A DNA stretch of 64,000 nucleotides from G963675935 sp963823895 (GTDB taxonomy: Bacteria; Planctomycetota; Planctomycetia; Pirellulales; Thermoguttaceae): NCBI GenBank assembly GCA_963823895.1, contig CAWGNG010000025.1:124001-188000 (forward strand). Reading direction: 5' to 3'. The notes beneath the pieces were generated by a model. It was given only the letters and a program-made list of their open reading frames with translations. It did not search any database and was not told where the DNA came from. Made by a program: the position numbers and the translations under genes. Every line of letters begins with the position of its first letter. Within the stretch, counting starts at the first letter, position 1. Below, one piece after another: positions 17,561-25,293 of the stretch.

Positions 17561-18163
17561 TCACGCCGCCGGCCGCTTCGCCGTGTAGAGATACGGATTC
17601 AGCGTCGGGTCGTTATACATCTTGAACTGGTGGTAGACCTTCACGCGCTTTCGACCGGCGATAATGTCGGCCAGCAACTCGGCCAGCGACGCCGATAGAT
17701 CGGCGCGCTGCTGGCGAAGAACCAGCAATCGGGCCTTCACCTTGGCGACGTGGGTGGCGTCGGCGTCGGTCCGCGCGGCCTGCTCCTGCATGTGATACAG
17801 ACGCAACGCCAGGATCGAGAGCCGATCGATCGCGCTGCCGGGCGTTTCGGTGTTCAGCCGCGCGCCCGACCACGCCGGCACGCCGCTGTCGGCCAACTCG
17901 GCCAGCAGGCAGTCGTCCAACTGCTCGATCAAATCATTACGCCGCTGGTTCAGTTTGTCGATTGCCCGCTTCACCCGCGCCATCTCCGCGTCGGTGACGT
18001 CGGGGCTCCGCGCGATGTCCTCTTCGTGCCAAAGGCGGAAGTTCTGCTCGTGCTGGAGGCAAACGACGTGGAGAAACCCCTCGTAGGGATTGTCGATCTC
18101 CCGCTGGTGCCACTGGGCCACGGCCGTCTCGTGCAGGTCGAGAATCGCTGGGACTTCGATCAT
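17561..18163 (-). CDS. DUF4254 domain protein
   Basis: The 200-residue, mostly helical cytoplasmic protein opens with MIEVPAILDLHETAVAQWHQ and has the conserved NPYEGFLHVVCLQHEQNFRL and LWHEEDIAR segments, ending VYHQFKMYNDPTLNPYLY. This is the DUF4254 pattern. The start at 18163 was chosen over an ATG at 18229 because AAGGAG lies 9 bases upstream. DUF4254 proteins often neighbour glycosyltransferase genes, but none is adjacent here. The biochemical role is unknown. It is divergent from the M28-family gene. Confidence 0.8.
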   Translation of the reverse strand: MIEVPAILDLHETAVAQWHQREIDNPYEGFLHVVCLQHEQNFRLWHEEDIARSPDVTDAEMARVKRAIDKLNQRRNDLIEQLDDCLLAELADSGVPAWSGARLNTETPGSAIDRLSILALRLYHMQEQAARTDADATHVAKVKARLLVLRQQRADLSASLAELLADIIAGRKRVKVYHQFKMYNDPTLNPYLYTAKRPAA

Positions 18164-18288
18164 TTCGCCCGTCTCCTTGCTCGAATCGCTCTTGGTCACG
18201 GCCCGGCAGCGGAGTATGATCGTTGCCATGCCGGCGGGGGAAGCGGCTTGGGGCGGTAGAATACACGAGAGACGAGGTTTGAGGCAAG

Positions 18289-19407
18289 ATGGAATTAACC
18301 ACGATGGAAATGCACGCTCCCGCACCGCTGGCACTTGCCCGGCCGCGACGGTCGGCCGACAATAAAGCCATGAGCCGCAAAACCGTCGGCGCCAAAGGTG
18401 AGAGCCCCACCCCTGCAATCACAAGGTCGATTCTCCGCAAAGTGCTGCTCATGGCGGCCCTGCTGGGGATCGTCGTCGGCGCGGGGGCGGGTATCGCGGT
18501 CTATCTCGAAGGGCGTTCCGGCGATGAAGCGGCCCCGGCCGTGTCCGCCTTGAAGCTCAACGACATCCCCTTCGACGGCGCCCAGGCGTACAAATACCTG
18601 AAAGACCTTTGCGCAATCGGCCCGCGACGGAGCGGCTCGCCCGGCATGGCCGCTCAACAAAAACTTTTGATCGCCCATTTTCAGAAAGCCGGCGGCCAAG
18701 TGAGCCTTCAACGGTTCCGCGCCCGCGATCCGCGCAACGATTCCTGGGTGTCGATGGCCAACATCATCGTGCGTTGGAATCCGAACGCCACGCAGCGCAT
18801 CCTTCTCTGCGGGCATTACGATACGCTCCCCTTTCCGCTGATGGATCCGGTCGATCCACAAGGCAAGTTCGTGGGGGCGAACGACAACGCCAGCGGCGTG
18901 GCGATCCTGATGCAGCTTGCCCACGACATGCCGAAGTTGAAGTCCAAGTACGGCGTCGATTTCGTGATGCTGGACGGCGAGGAGTATATTTTTTCCACGG
19001 ACGACCGTTTCTTCCTCGGCTCCGAGTATTTCGCCCGCGAATATGCGAAGAAAAAGCCCTGCTATCGTTGGGGCGTATTGCTCGACATGGTCGGCGCCAC
19101 GAACCTCCGCATTCTGCAAGAGCGGAGCGGCCTGATGTGGAAGGACACCCGCCCGTTGGTCGGCCAAATCTGGTCGACGGCAGCCCGGCTCGGGGTGCGC
19201 GAATTCGTCTCCCGGCCGATGCGAGAGGTCGATTTTCTCGACGACCACGTGATGCTGCACGACGTCGGCGGCATTCCTTGCATCGACGTGATCGACTTTG
19301 CCTATCCGCCCTGGCATACCCGCGGCGACACGCCCGACAAATGTTCGCCGCTGAGCCTGGCAAAGGTCGGCTGGGTGATGGAGGAGTGGTTGAAGACGGC
19401 GAAGTGA
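18289..19407 (+). CDS. M28-family protein, glutaminyl-peptide cyclotransferase-like
   Basis: The 372-residue protein (an alternative start is at 18370) has one N-terminal membrane anchor near residues 50-70 (VLLMAALLGIVVGAGAGIAV). A zinc-binding catalytic domain follows, with LLCGHYDTLPFP, GANDNASGVAILMQLA, MLDGEEY and WHTRGDTPDKCSPLSL. The histidine in GHYDT, the aspartate in ANDNASG, the first glutamate of GEE and the last histidine fit the metal site. The order and the final WHT-x-x-D-T element resemble bacterial glutaminyl cyclases rather than aminopeptidases. It should act on peptide N-termini outside the cytoplasmic membrane. Confidence 0.85.
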   Translation: MELTTMEMHAPAPLALARPRRSADNKAMSRKTVGAKGESPTPAITRSILRKVLLMAALLGIVVGAGAGIAVYLEGRSGDEAAPAVSALKLNDIPFDGAQAYKYLKDLCAIGPRRSGSPGMAAQQKLLIAHFQKAGGQVSLQRFRARDPRNDSWVSMANIIVRWNPNATQRILLCGHYDTLPFPLMDPVDPQGKFVGANDNASGVAILMQLAHDMPKLKSKYGVDFVMLDGEEYIFSTDDRFFLGSEYFAREYAKKKPCYRWGVLLDMVGATNLRILQERSGLMWKDTRPLVGQIWSTAARLGVREFVSRPMREVDFLDDHVMLHDVGGIPCIDVIDFAYPPWHTRGDTPDKCSPLSLAKVGWVMEEWLKTAK

Positions 19408-19515
19408 GCGTGAGGGACGGCAGCGGCATTCTTCCCACGGAGCCGGTCTTTTTGGCTCTTTGCCGGATGGCATCGAGAGCCCGGCGAAGCTACAATGTAG
19501 TGGAGGAAACACGTT

Positions 19516-19767
19516 ATGGTCCACATGACAATCGACATGCCGGAAGAAGTATTGGCGGCGCTACGGATGGATTCCGCGGATTTCACGCGCCAGTTGCGAT
19601 TGGCCGCTGCGGTGAAGTGGTACGAGCTACGGCGCGTCAGTCAGGAGCGGGCTGCCAAGATCGCCGGCCTCTCCCGCGCCGAGTTCCTCACCGTGCTCGG
19701 TGAGTATGGCGTTTCGCCGTTCCAATATGCCGCGGAGGAATTGCTGGAGGAAGCGGGCCGTGGGTGA
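19516..19767 (+). CDS. UPF0175-family antitoxin
   Basis: The 83-residue protein has the family pattern of an N-terminal beta strand (MTIDMPEEVLAALRM), a helical stretch (LRLAAAVKWYELRRVSQERA) and a helix-turn-helix-like AAKIAGLSRAEFLTVLGEYG ending SPFQYAAEELLEEAG. UPF0175 proteins are DNA-binding antitoxins that precede PIN-domain toxins. The next gene starts 8 bases before its stop, so the pair is coupled. Confidence 0.9.
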   Translation: MVHMTIDMPEEVLAALRMDSADFTRQLRLAAAVKWYELRRVSQERAAKIAGLSRAEFLTVLGEYGVSPFQYAAEELLEEAGRG

Positions 19768-20260
19768 CGTCTGGGTGGTCAATGCTTCGCCCGTGATTGC
19801 GCTGGCAAGAGTCGGACATCTCCATCTGCTCCGTGACCTATGCAAGGAGTTGCTTATCCCGGAGCCTGTAGTCGCCGAAATTCTCGCCGGTCCCGCATTC
19901 GATCCGGCGAGACAGGCGCTGGAGCGCGGCTGGGGACGGGCGATTCTAGCAAAACAAATCCCCACTTACCTTCTTGAATGGGGTCTTGGAAAAGGAGAAA
20001 CTTCGGTGCTGGCCGTGGCAATCGAACGAAGGCCAGCGACCGTCGTGCTTGATGACGCGGCGGCGCGCACGTGCGCCAGAGGATTGGGAATCGAGGTAAT
20101 CGGGACGCTCGGCGTCGTTCTTCGGGCAAAGAAGATATTTTGCATTCCCTCCGCCGCAGATATATTCAAATCGCTGCGGGCCGCGGGGTTGTGGTTAGAC
20201 GACGAGGTGGTCCGTCTCGCCCTGGAAGGTATCGGAGAAACGCCAGTACCCGATGTGTAA
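19760..20260 (+). CDS. DUF3368 PIN-domain toxin
   Basis: The 166-residue protein starts at a GTG that overlaps the antitoxin stop by 8 bases. The PIN acidic residues are visible: the first in VWVVNASPVIALARV (Asn rather than the usual Asp at the first position), the glutamate in VAEILAG, GKGETSVLAVA and the VVLDDAAAR aspartates. DUF3368 proteins are predicted ribonuclease toxins of type II systems. The Asn in place of the first Asp occurs in this family, so it need not mean loss of activity. Homologous pairs are widespread in planctomycetes and cyanobacteria. Confidence 0.88.
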   Translation: MGDVWVVNASPVIALARVGHLHLLRDLCKELLIPEPVVAEILAGPAFDPARQALERGWGRAILAKQIPTYLLEWGLGKGETSVLAVAIERRPATVVLDDAAARTCARGLGIEVIGTLGVVLRAKKIFCIPSAADIFKSLRAAGLWLDDEVVRLALEGIGETPVPDV

Positions 20261-20330
20261 GGTCGCGCTATCCACGACGTTCGCACAACGTGTCAATTCT
20301 TCGCGCTCGCGCACGGTCTCCGACAAGAGA

Positions 20331-21707
20331 CTACCCCGGCCCCTTATCCGCCCCTACTGCCGCGTCGATCTCGTCCCGCTTGTCGTCGTGTTCGCGGCGG
20401 CGGAGATAGAGCTTGATGGGAACCTCGCCAAAGTCGAGCGATTCGCGGAAGACCCGCAATAGATCGCGCTGATACTGCGGCGAAATCGCCTTCGGATCGC
20501 TACAGAAGAGCACGACCGTCGGCGGCTGGACCGCGACCTGCGTGGCGTAGAAGATCTTCGGGCGGCGATTCAGATGGATCGGCGGCGGATTCTGGGTCAA
20601 CGCCACGCGGAGCTGTTTGTTCAATTGGCCGGTGGTCACGCGGTGCAACGACTGGCGGAAGAGCATCTGCGAGTGGTTCAACATCGCTTTGACGTTCTTG
20701 CCCGTCTGGCCGGTGACGAACGCGATCGGAGCGAACCAGAGCGAGCGGAACTGGTCGCGCAGGTACGTTACCCATTTCTCCGTCGGCATCGTGCCGGCGA
20801 TCAAGTCCCACTTGTTTACCACGAACATGCAGGGCTTGTACTGCTGGGCGATGTAGTCGCACAGTTGCTTGTCGACCTGGCTGATCCGCTCCGAGGCGTC
20901 GAAGAACAAGAGCACGACGTCGGCGCGGCGAATGCTCCGCTGGGCGCGATGCGTGCTGTAGAACTCGACGTCGGTGTTGATGCTCTTCGTGCGGCGGAAG
21001 CCGGGCGTGTCGATGGCGATGAATGTCTTGCCGTCGAGATCGAAGCGGACGTCGACGCTGTCGCGGGTGGTGCCCGGCACCTCGCTGACGATCATCCGCT
21101 CGGCCTGGGCGAGCGTATTGACCAGCGTGCTCTTGCCCACGTTCCGCCGGCCGACGATCGCCACCTTCATCGCCGGCTCGGGCGGGGCTTCTTCCGCGGC
21201 GTCGTCGGGCGGTTTGGGCAGCCGCTCGCGAATCGCGTCGAGCAATTCCGCCTTGCCCCGATTCTCCTTCGCGCTCACCCGCACCATCTTCCGCGCGAAG
21301 CGGTAGAAACTGTCGGCTTCGGCCTCCATCGCCGGCGTGTCGGTCTTGTTGACCACCAACAGCACGGGCGCAGTGACGTACCGCAGCCGCTTGGCCACCG
21401 CTTCGTCGAGCGGCACGGGCCCGTCGCGGCAATCGACCACGAACAGCACGACCTGGGCCGCATCGACCGCCGTCTGGATTTGGTCTTCGACCTGATCGGT
21501 CAGATCGTCGCTGTCCTCGATGCCCATGCCGCCGGTATCGACCAGTTCGGCGAAGCGTCCCTCGATATCGATCAGGTGGGTGACGCGGTCGCGGGTGACG
21601 CCCGCCGTGGGATCGACGATGGCAAGCCGCTTCCCGGCGAGCCAGTTAAACACGCTCGATTTGCCCACGTTGGGCCGGCCGACGATCACGACTTGCGGAA
21701 TTGCCAT
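20331..21707 (-). CDS. der: Ribosome assembly GTPase Der (EngA)
   Basis: The 458-residue protein has two GTPase domains in tandem. The first has GRPNVGKSSVFN (P-loop), DTGGMG and NKTD. The second, after a Glu/Pro-rich linker, has GRRNVGKSTLVN, DTPGFR and NKWD. A C-terminal KH-like domain (FRSLWFAPIAFVTGQTGKNV, then PPIHLNRRPKIFYATQ) completes the Der architecture. Der is needed for 50S ribosomal subunit maturation. It is intact and stands alone, with a palindromic repeat upstream. Confidence 0.97.
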   Translation of the reverse strand: MAIPQVVIVGRPNVGKSSVFNWLAGKRLAIVDPTAGVTRDRVTHLIDIEGRFAELVDTGGMGIEDSDDLTDQVEDQIQTAVDAAQVVLFVVDCRDGPVPLDEAVAKRLRYVTAPVLLVVNKTDTPAMEAEADSFYRFARKMVRVSAKENRGKAELLDAIRERLPKPPDDAAEEAPPEPAMKVAIVGRRNVGKSTLVNTLAQAERMIVSEVPGTTRDSVDVRFDLDGKTFIAIDTPGFRRTKSINTDVEFYSTHRAQRSIRRADVVLLFFDASERISQVDKQLCDYIAQQYKPCMFVVNKWDLIAGTMPTEKWVTYLRDQFRSLWFAPIAFVTGQTGKNVKAMLNHSQMLFRQSLHRVTTGQLNKQLRVALTQNPPPIHLNRRPKIFYATQVAVQPPTVVLFCSDPKAISPQYQRDLLRVFRESLDFGEVPIKLYLRRREHDDKRDEIDAAVGADKGPG

Positions 21708-21793
21708 AAGTCTTTATGATACTTCGATGAAGGGGCCGCTTCTAGCCATCGGCCCCGACGCCCAGGGCCAATCAGTTGTTCAAGATGGGAATT

Positions 21794-21873
21794 GTAGGAG
21801 GCGTCTCCCGACGCCGATTTTACGGCCGGGGATCGGAAAACGCCACAAATCGGCGACGGGAGTCGCCTCCTAC
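21794..21873. repeat. Palindromic repeat GTAGGAGGCG (copy 1)
   Basis: Arms 21794-21820 and 21847-21873 are inverted copies, 25 of 27 matching. The same element occurs at 37072-37141 and 45048-45116. A shared GATCGGCCCTGC follows a short distance after copies 1 and 2, so the repeat unit is longer than the hairpin. Confidence 0.9.
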
Positions 21874-21921
21874 AGCGAAAACTGATCGGCCCTGCCCCAG
21901 TGCCATCCCGTTAGATACGCC

Positions 21922-22704
21922 ATGACCCAGAAAAAGTTCGCTCAAGCGGTAGTGCAGCGGCTGGAAAGCCTCCAGCGGGCGGGGGTGACGCACGTGAAAA
22001 AAGCGTCGAAACGGCCGGCACCCCCCCGGGTGGCCCCTGAGAACGCGGAAGCGGACAGTCCCATTTTCGCTGGTGCGAAAATCGGGACAGTCCCCAAGAC
22101 GCTGCCTCCCCGGTCGGCCCAACCGCCGCAGGCCGCCGCAGACGAACGAGCGGCCGCCCTGGCGGTGGTGGCGTGCAAGGTAGCCACCTGCACCCGCTGC
22201 GAGGAGCTTGCCCGCACGCGCACGCAGACCGTCTTCGGCGTCGGCAACCCGCACGCCCAGCTCGTGTTTTGCGGCGAGGCCCCGGGGGCCGACGAAGACC
22301 GGCTTGGCGAACCCTTCGTCGGCCGGGCAGGTCAGTTGTTGACCGACATCATCGTCAAGGGGATGAAGATGCGCCGTGAGGACGTCTATATCCTCAATAT
22401 CCTGCGTTGCCGCCCGCCCGGAAACCGCAATCCCCTGCCGGTCGAAGCCGCCAACTGCCGCGAATGGCTCGACGCCCAACTGGCGATCATCCAGCCCGAG
22501 TTCATCTGTTGCCTCGGGGCCGTGGCCGCTCAAAACCTGTTGGGCACCGACGCCGCCATTGGCCGTCTCCGCGGCCGGGTCCACGACTTCCACGGCATCA
22601 AAGTCGTCTGCACGTACCACCCGGCTTATCTTCTCCGCAACCCGTCGGCCAAGCGATTCGTCTGGGATGACATCAAGGTGCTGATGGCGGAGATGGCGAA
22701 GTAG
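21922..22704 (+). CDS. Family 4 uracil-DNA glycosylase (4Fe-4S)
   Basis: The 260-residue protein has a disordered Pro/Ala-rich N-terminal extension of about 75 residues. The catalytic domain contains CTRCEELARTRTQTVFGVGN, motif A GEAPGADEDRLGEPFVGRAG, NILRCRPPGNRNPLP and motif B CTYHPAYLLRNPSAK. Four cysteines (two in CTRC, one in NILRC, one in ANCREW) fit the iron-sulfur cluster of the type 4 family. It removes uracil from DNA in base excision repair. It is convergent with the response regulator gene. Confidence 0.93.
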   Translation: MTQKKFAQAVVQRLESLQRAGVTHVKKASKRPAPPRVAPENAEADSPIFAGAKIGTVPKTLPPRSAQPPQAAADERAAALAVVACKVATCTRCEELARTRTQTVFGVGNPHAQLVFCGEAPGADEDRLGEPFVGRAGQLLTDIIVKGMKMRREDVYILNILRCRPPGNRNPLPVEAANCREWLDAQLAIIQPEFICCLGAVAAQNLLGTDAAIGRLRGRVHDFHGIKVVCTYHPAYLLRNPSAKRFVWDDIKVLMAEMAK

Positions 22705-22717
22705 GGCGGAGGGCGGA

Positions 22718-23320
22718 TCACCGCGTCAGCACCAGTTGGATAAGCTCCGCCAGGCATTGGGTGTTTAACTTCTTCATGAGCTTCGCCCGCCGGTCTTCGA
22801 TCGTGCGCGTGCTGAGGTGAAGCTCCGCGGCAATCTCCTTGTTCATCTTGCCTTCGAGGATCAAGTCGAGCACCTCGCGTTCGCCGGGGGTGAGCTTCGC
22901 AAGCCGCTCCTCGGCGAGTTGTCGGCGTGCCAGGCGGCGGCGGTTCTGCGCATCCAGATCGATCGCGTTGCGGATGCTGTCCCAGAGTTGCTGTTCCTGG
23001 GCGGGCTTCTCCAAGAAATTGACGGCCCCCATCCGCATCGCCTCCACCGCCGTCGCCACATTGCCGCGAGCGGTGACAAAAACGACGGGAAGAGCTATCT
23101 TGTCGTGGAGCAGTTTTCGCTGCAGTTCCAGCCCGTTTATCCCCCGCATTTCGGCAGCCAGCACCAGACAGCCGGGGTGATCGGGACGGTAGGCCGCCAA
23201 GAACTCGGCTGCCGATGAGAATGTCTCGACCCGCGGAAACACGACCTTGACTGCCGCCAGCATCGCCTGCAACGCCGCAGGGTTGTCATCTACCAGGAAA
23301 ATCGTGGCTTCTTCACTCAA
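22718..23320 (-). CDS. FixJ/NarL-like response regulator lacking the phospho-acceptor Asp
   Basis: The 200-residue protein has a receiver domain (residues 1-120) followed by a LuxR-type helix-turn-helix (LAKLTPGEREVLDLILEGKM, then NKEIAAELHLSTRTIEDRRA). The acidic pocket is present (FLVDDN), and so are the Thr and Lys positions (VFVTARG, FLEKPA). At the usual acceptor position, however, the sequence is GCLVLAAEMRGINGLELQ, where FixJ-like proteins have GCLVLDVRMPG. The acceptor Asp is therefore Ala and phosphorylation at that site is not possible. It is probably a DNA-binding regulator controlled in another way. No histidine kinase is adjacent. Confidence 0.88.
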   Translation of the reverse strand: MSEEATIFLVDDNPAALQAMLAAVKVVFPRVETFSSAAEFLAAYRPDHPGCLVLAAEMRGINGLELQRKLLHDKIALPVVFVTARGNVATAVEAMRMGAVNFLEKPAQEQQLWDSIRNAIDLDAQNRRRLARRQLAEERLAKLTPGEREVLDLILEGKMNKEIAAELHLSTRTIEDRRAKLMKKLNTQCLAELIQLVLTR

Positions 23321-23649
23321 GAGGCACCACTCACCTGATTGTGAGCGACAAGACGGCCGAGCACTCCCTTCTCATTCAGAAATTTCGGTTTACCACAATG
23401 CAATTCTATGTCGTAACGGTTACTGCCCGTTCAGATGCGTGGAAAACCACACCCCCACAGGGCATTTCGGAAATTGGCTCGCCCGCAGTGCCAGCACGAC
23501 CGGCACAGACTGCCATAGTCGTCTTCTCTTATTCTTTGACAGGCGCCCTTCTGCGACCTAAGTTTTCGATGGCAGGTTCCTGCCGCGTTTCGCTCGACTT
23601 ATCGCGGCCATCACGTTTAGCCACTCATCTCAACAGCAGGGAGACGCCC
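23321..23649. other. Intergenic between divergent genes, no gene seen
   Basis: These 329 bases separate the response regulator from the PilZ-like gene. They should include both promoters. No coding signal, repeat or hairpin stands out. Confidence 0.5.
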
Positions 23650-24075
23650 ATGAAGTTGCCCATGCCCCAGATCGAGTTGCTGGGGGAGCGCGGCGGCGGG
23701 GACGACGAAGAAATCCGCGCACAGGTTTGGGGGCTGTTGACGACCCTCTACCCCCACAACGATCTTGTGGAACGGCGTCACGACAACCGCTATCCATTCC
23801 CGTGTCTGCTCCACCTGACGCCCGTCGGCGCAGACGGTGCCACTCCGCAGGGCGAGACCGTGGTGGTCGTGGGCAAACATCTCTCGGAGCATGGCCTCGG
23901 CTTTTACCACCGGGAGCCGTTGCCATACCGCAAGATGCTCGTCTCGATCGAAGGCCGCAGGGGCCAGTGGTTCGGTTTCCTCATCGACCTGCGCTGGTGC
24001 CGATTCACCAAGGGGGGCTGGTACGAAAGCGGCGGCCGTTTTCTGCAAACCACCCTCACGCCGACGCAAGAATAG
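23650..24075 (+). CDS. PilZ-like domain protein
   Basis: The 141-residue protein has a charged N-terminal segment and then a beta-barrel pattern with ERRHDNRYPFPCLLHL (an R-x4-R-like element) and GKHLSEHGLGFYHREPLPY (similar to the [D/N]xSxxG motif, with His in place of D/N). These are the two parts of the c-di-GMP binding signature, but both are imperfect, so binding is uncertain. It ends with WCRFTKGGWYESGGRFLQ, typical of planctomycete PilZ-like proteins. The start was set at the first ATG giving a compact domain. Confidence 0.72.
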   Translation: MKLPMPQIELLGERGGGDDEEIRAQVWGLLTTLYPHNDLVERRHDNRYPFPCLLHLTPVGADGATPQGETVVVVGKHLSEHGLGFYHREPLPYRKMLVSIEGRRGQWFGFLIDLRWCRFTKGGWYESGGRFLQTTLTPTQE

Positions 24076-24096
24076 CAGTCCACGTGGCCATCCGCT

Positions 24097-24121
24097 CGTT
24101 CCCACGCTCTGCGTGGGAACG
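24097..24121. repeat. CGTTCCCACGCTCTGCGTGG palindromic repeat
   Basis: A 25-base palindrome (10-base arms around CTCTG) sits directly after the PilZ-like gene. Close copies are at 42841-42865 and, in variant form, 42911-42938. The sequence is a widespread bacterial interspersed palindrome. Confidence 0.8.
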
Positions 24122-24200
24122 CCCTGAGTGGCAATGCCCCGCCGGGATACTCTGCGTCCATCCGGCCGTTCCCGACCACCGAGCGACATGAGGTGACGGT

Positions 24201-24539
24201 TCACACGGCGATTTCGCCCACCTCGCCGGTGCGGATGCGGATTACGTCCTGCAAGTCGCTGACGAAAATCTTGCCGTCGCCGACCTGCCCGGTCTTCGCG
24301 ATGCGTTGGATGGTTTCGATGATTTCGTAGGAATCGGCGTCGGCCACGGCGATTTCGATCTTCACCTTCGGCACGAAATCGACGTCGTATTCCACGCCGC
24401 GGTACATTTCGATCTGGCCTCTCTGTCGCCCAAACCCGTGGACTTCGCTGACCGTCATGCCGTGAACGCCGTGCTGCATCAGCGCGTCTTTCACGTCTTC
24501 GAGTTTGTAATGCCGCACCAGGGCTTCAATCTTCTTCAT
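24201..24539 (-). CDS. Nitrogen regulatory protein P-II
   Basis: The 112-residue protein starts MKKIEALVRHYKLEDVKDAL and has the standard P-II length. The T-loop region reads RQRGQIEMYRGVEYDVDFVP and keeps the Tyr-51 equivalent in RGVEY, the uridylylation site. The C-terminal signature GDGKIFVSDLQDVIRIRTGE matches the ATP-binding B and C loops. It should sense 2-oxoglutarate and ATP/ADP. No amtB or glnA is adjacent, so GlnB and GlnK cannot be told apart by context. Confidence 0.95.
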   Translation of the reverse strand: MKKIEALVRHYKLEDVKDALMQHGVHGMTVSEVHGFGRQRGQIEMYRGVEYDVDFVPKVKIEIAVADADSYEIIETIQRIAKTGQVGDGKIFVSDLQDVIRIRTGEVGEIAV

Positions 24540-25293
24540 GGCTAGGCTCCTCGCGTGGAAAGCGCCGCGGTTGACCACAGCAAAATGGGGCAACCCGTTA
24601 GAATGCCAACCCATCCGCTGCGGCAACCCAGCGCGACGTTACGTCTGCTGGATCGACCTCCCGAGCGTGGGCGTCCCGCCGATCTCGGAAGTCGCGGGCG
24701 GGACGCCCTCGCTCTGCTTTAGAAGGTCGTGGGGTGGTATCAGCGCGGACCCCAAGCGGCTGCCCAGCAACGACTTCGTCGAAAAGAAGTCGCCCCGTTT
24801 GAGACAATCGTCGTCCGCTTGACAGTAAAAGTGCGTGGCCATTGCTCGATGACCTAAGGCTCGCGATGTCGCATCGCCCGCCGTGCGGGAAGTCCGCTTG
24901 TAACGGTTTTGCGACGCTCCCTCCTGGATTCCGACCCCGTCCTGGAACACAATTTCAGCAGAGCAAAGGCTGCGCCATTTGACGCCGCCGCGGCAATTAT
25001 TCCGTCGCGCGACGAGAGGATCCCCACGCTCTTCAAGGCAACCGGCAGCTTCTTGAAGGCAGAACGGTCCATCTTTCACATCGCCAATTTTCGCGCAGAT
25101 TTTGCACAACTCCCGCTGGCAAAGCCGGTTCGGACGAGAGTTCTCCCCCGAACCTTCAAGATCTGCCCCCCGCGGAATGTCGGCTGACTGCGGTTCCGCG
25201 GAGAGACCGCGAAATGGCAACCAGAAAACGGGAGGTGCGCAAGAATGCCCAACATCCGGGCATTGCCCGCGCGCATTGCGTGCAAAAGCGCGA
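24540..25293. other. Intergenic, no credible gene
   Basis: This 754-base stretch contains open frames on both strands, but none has a domain, a convincing start or homology I recognise. A short inverted repeat (GGGCGTCCCGCC at about 24668 against GGCGGGACGCCC at about 24697) is present. It probably contains the P-II promoter and decayed sequence. Confidence 0.5.

Noticed and set aside
24639..25220. Minus-strand open frame of 193 codons upstream of the P-II gene
   Set aside because: There is no recognisable domain, no ribosome-binding site and a mixed composition; it may contain decayed sequence, but I cannot support a gene.
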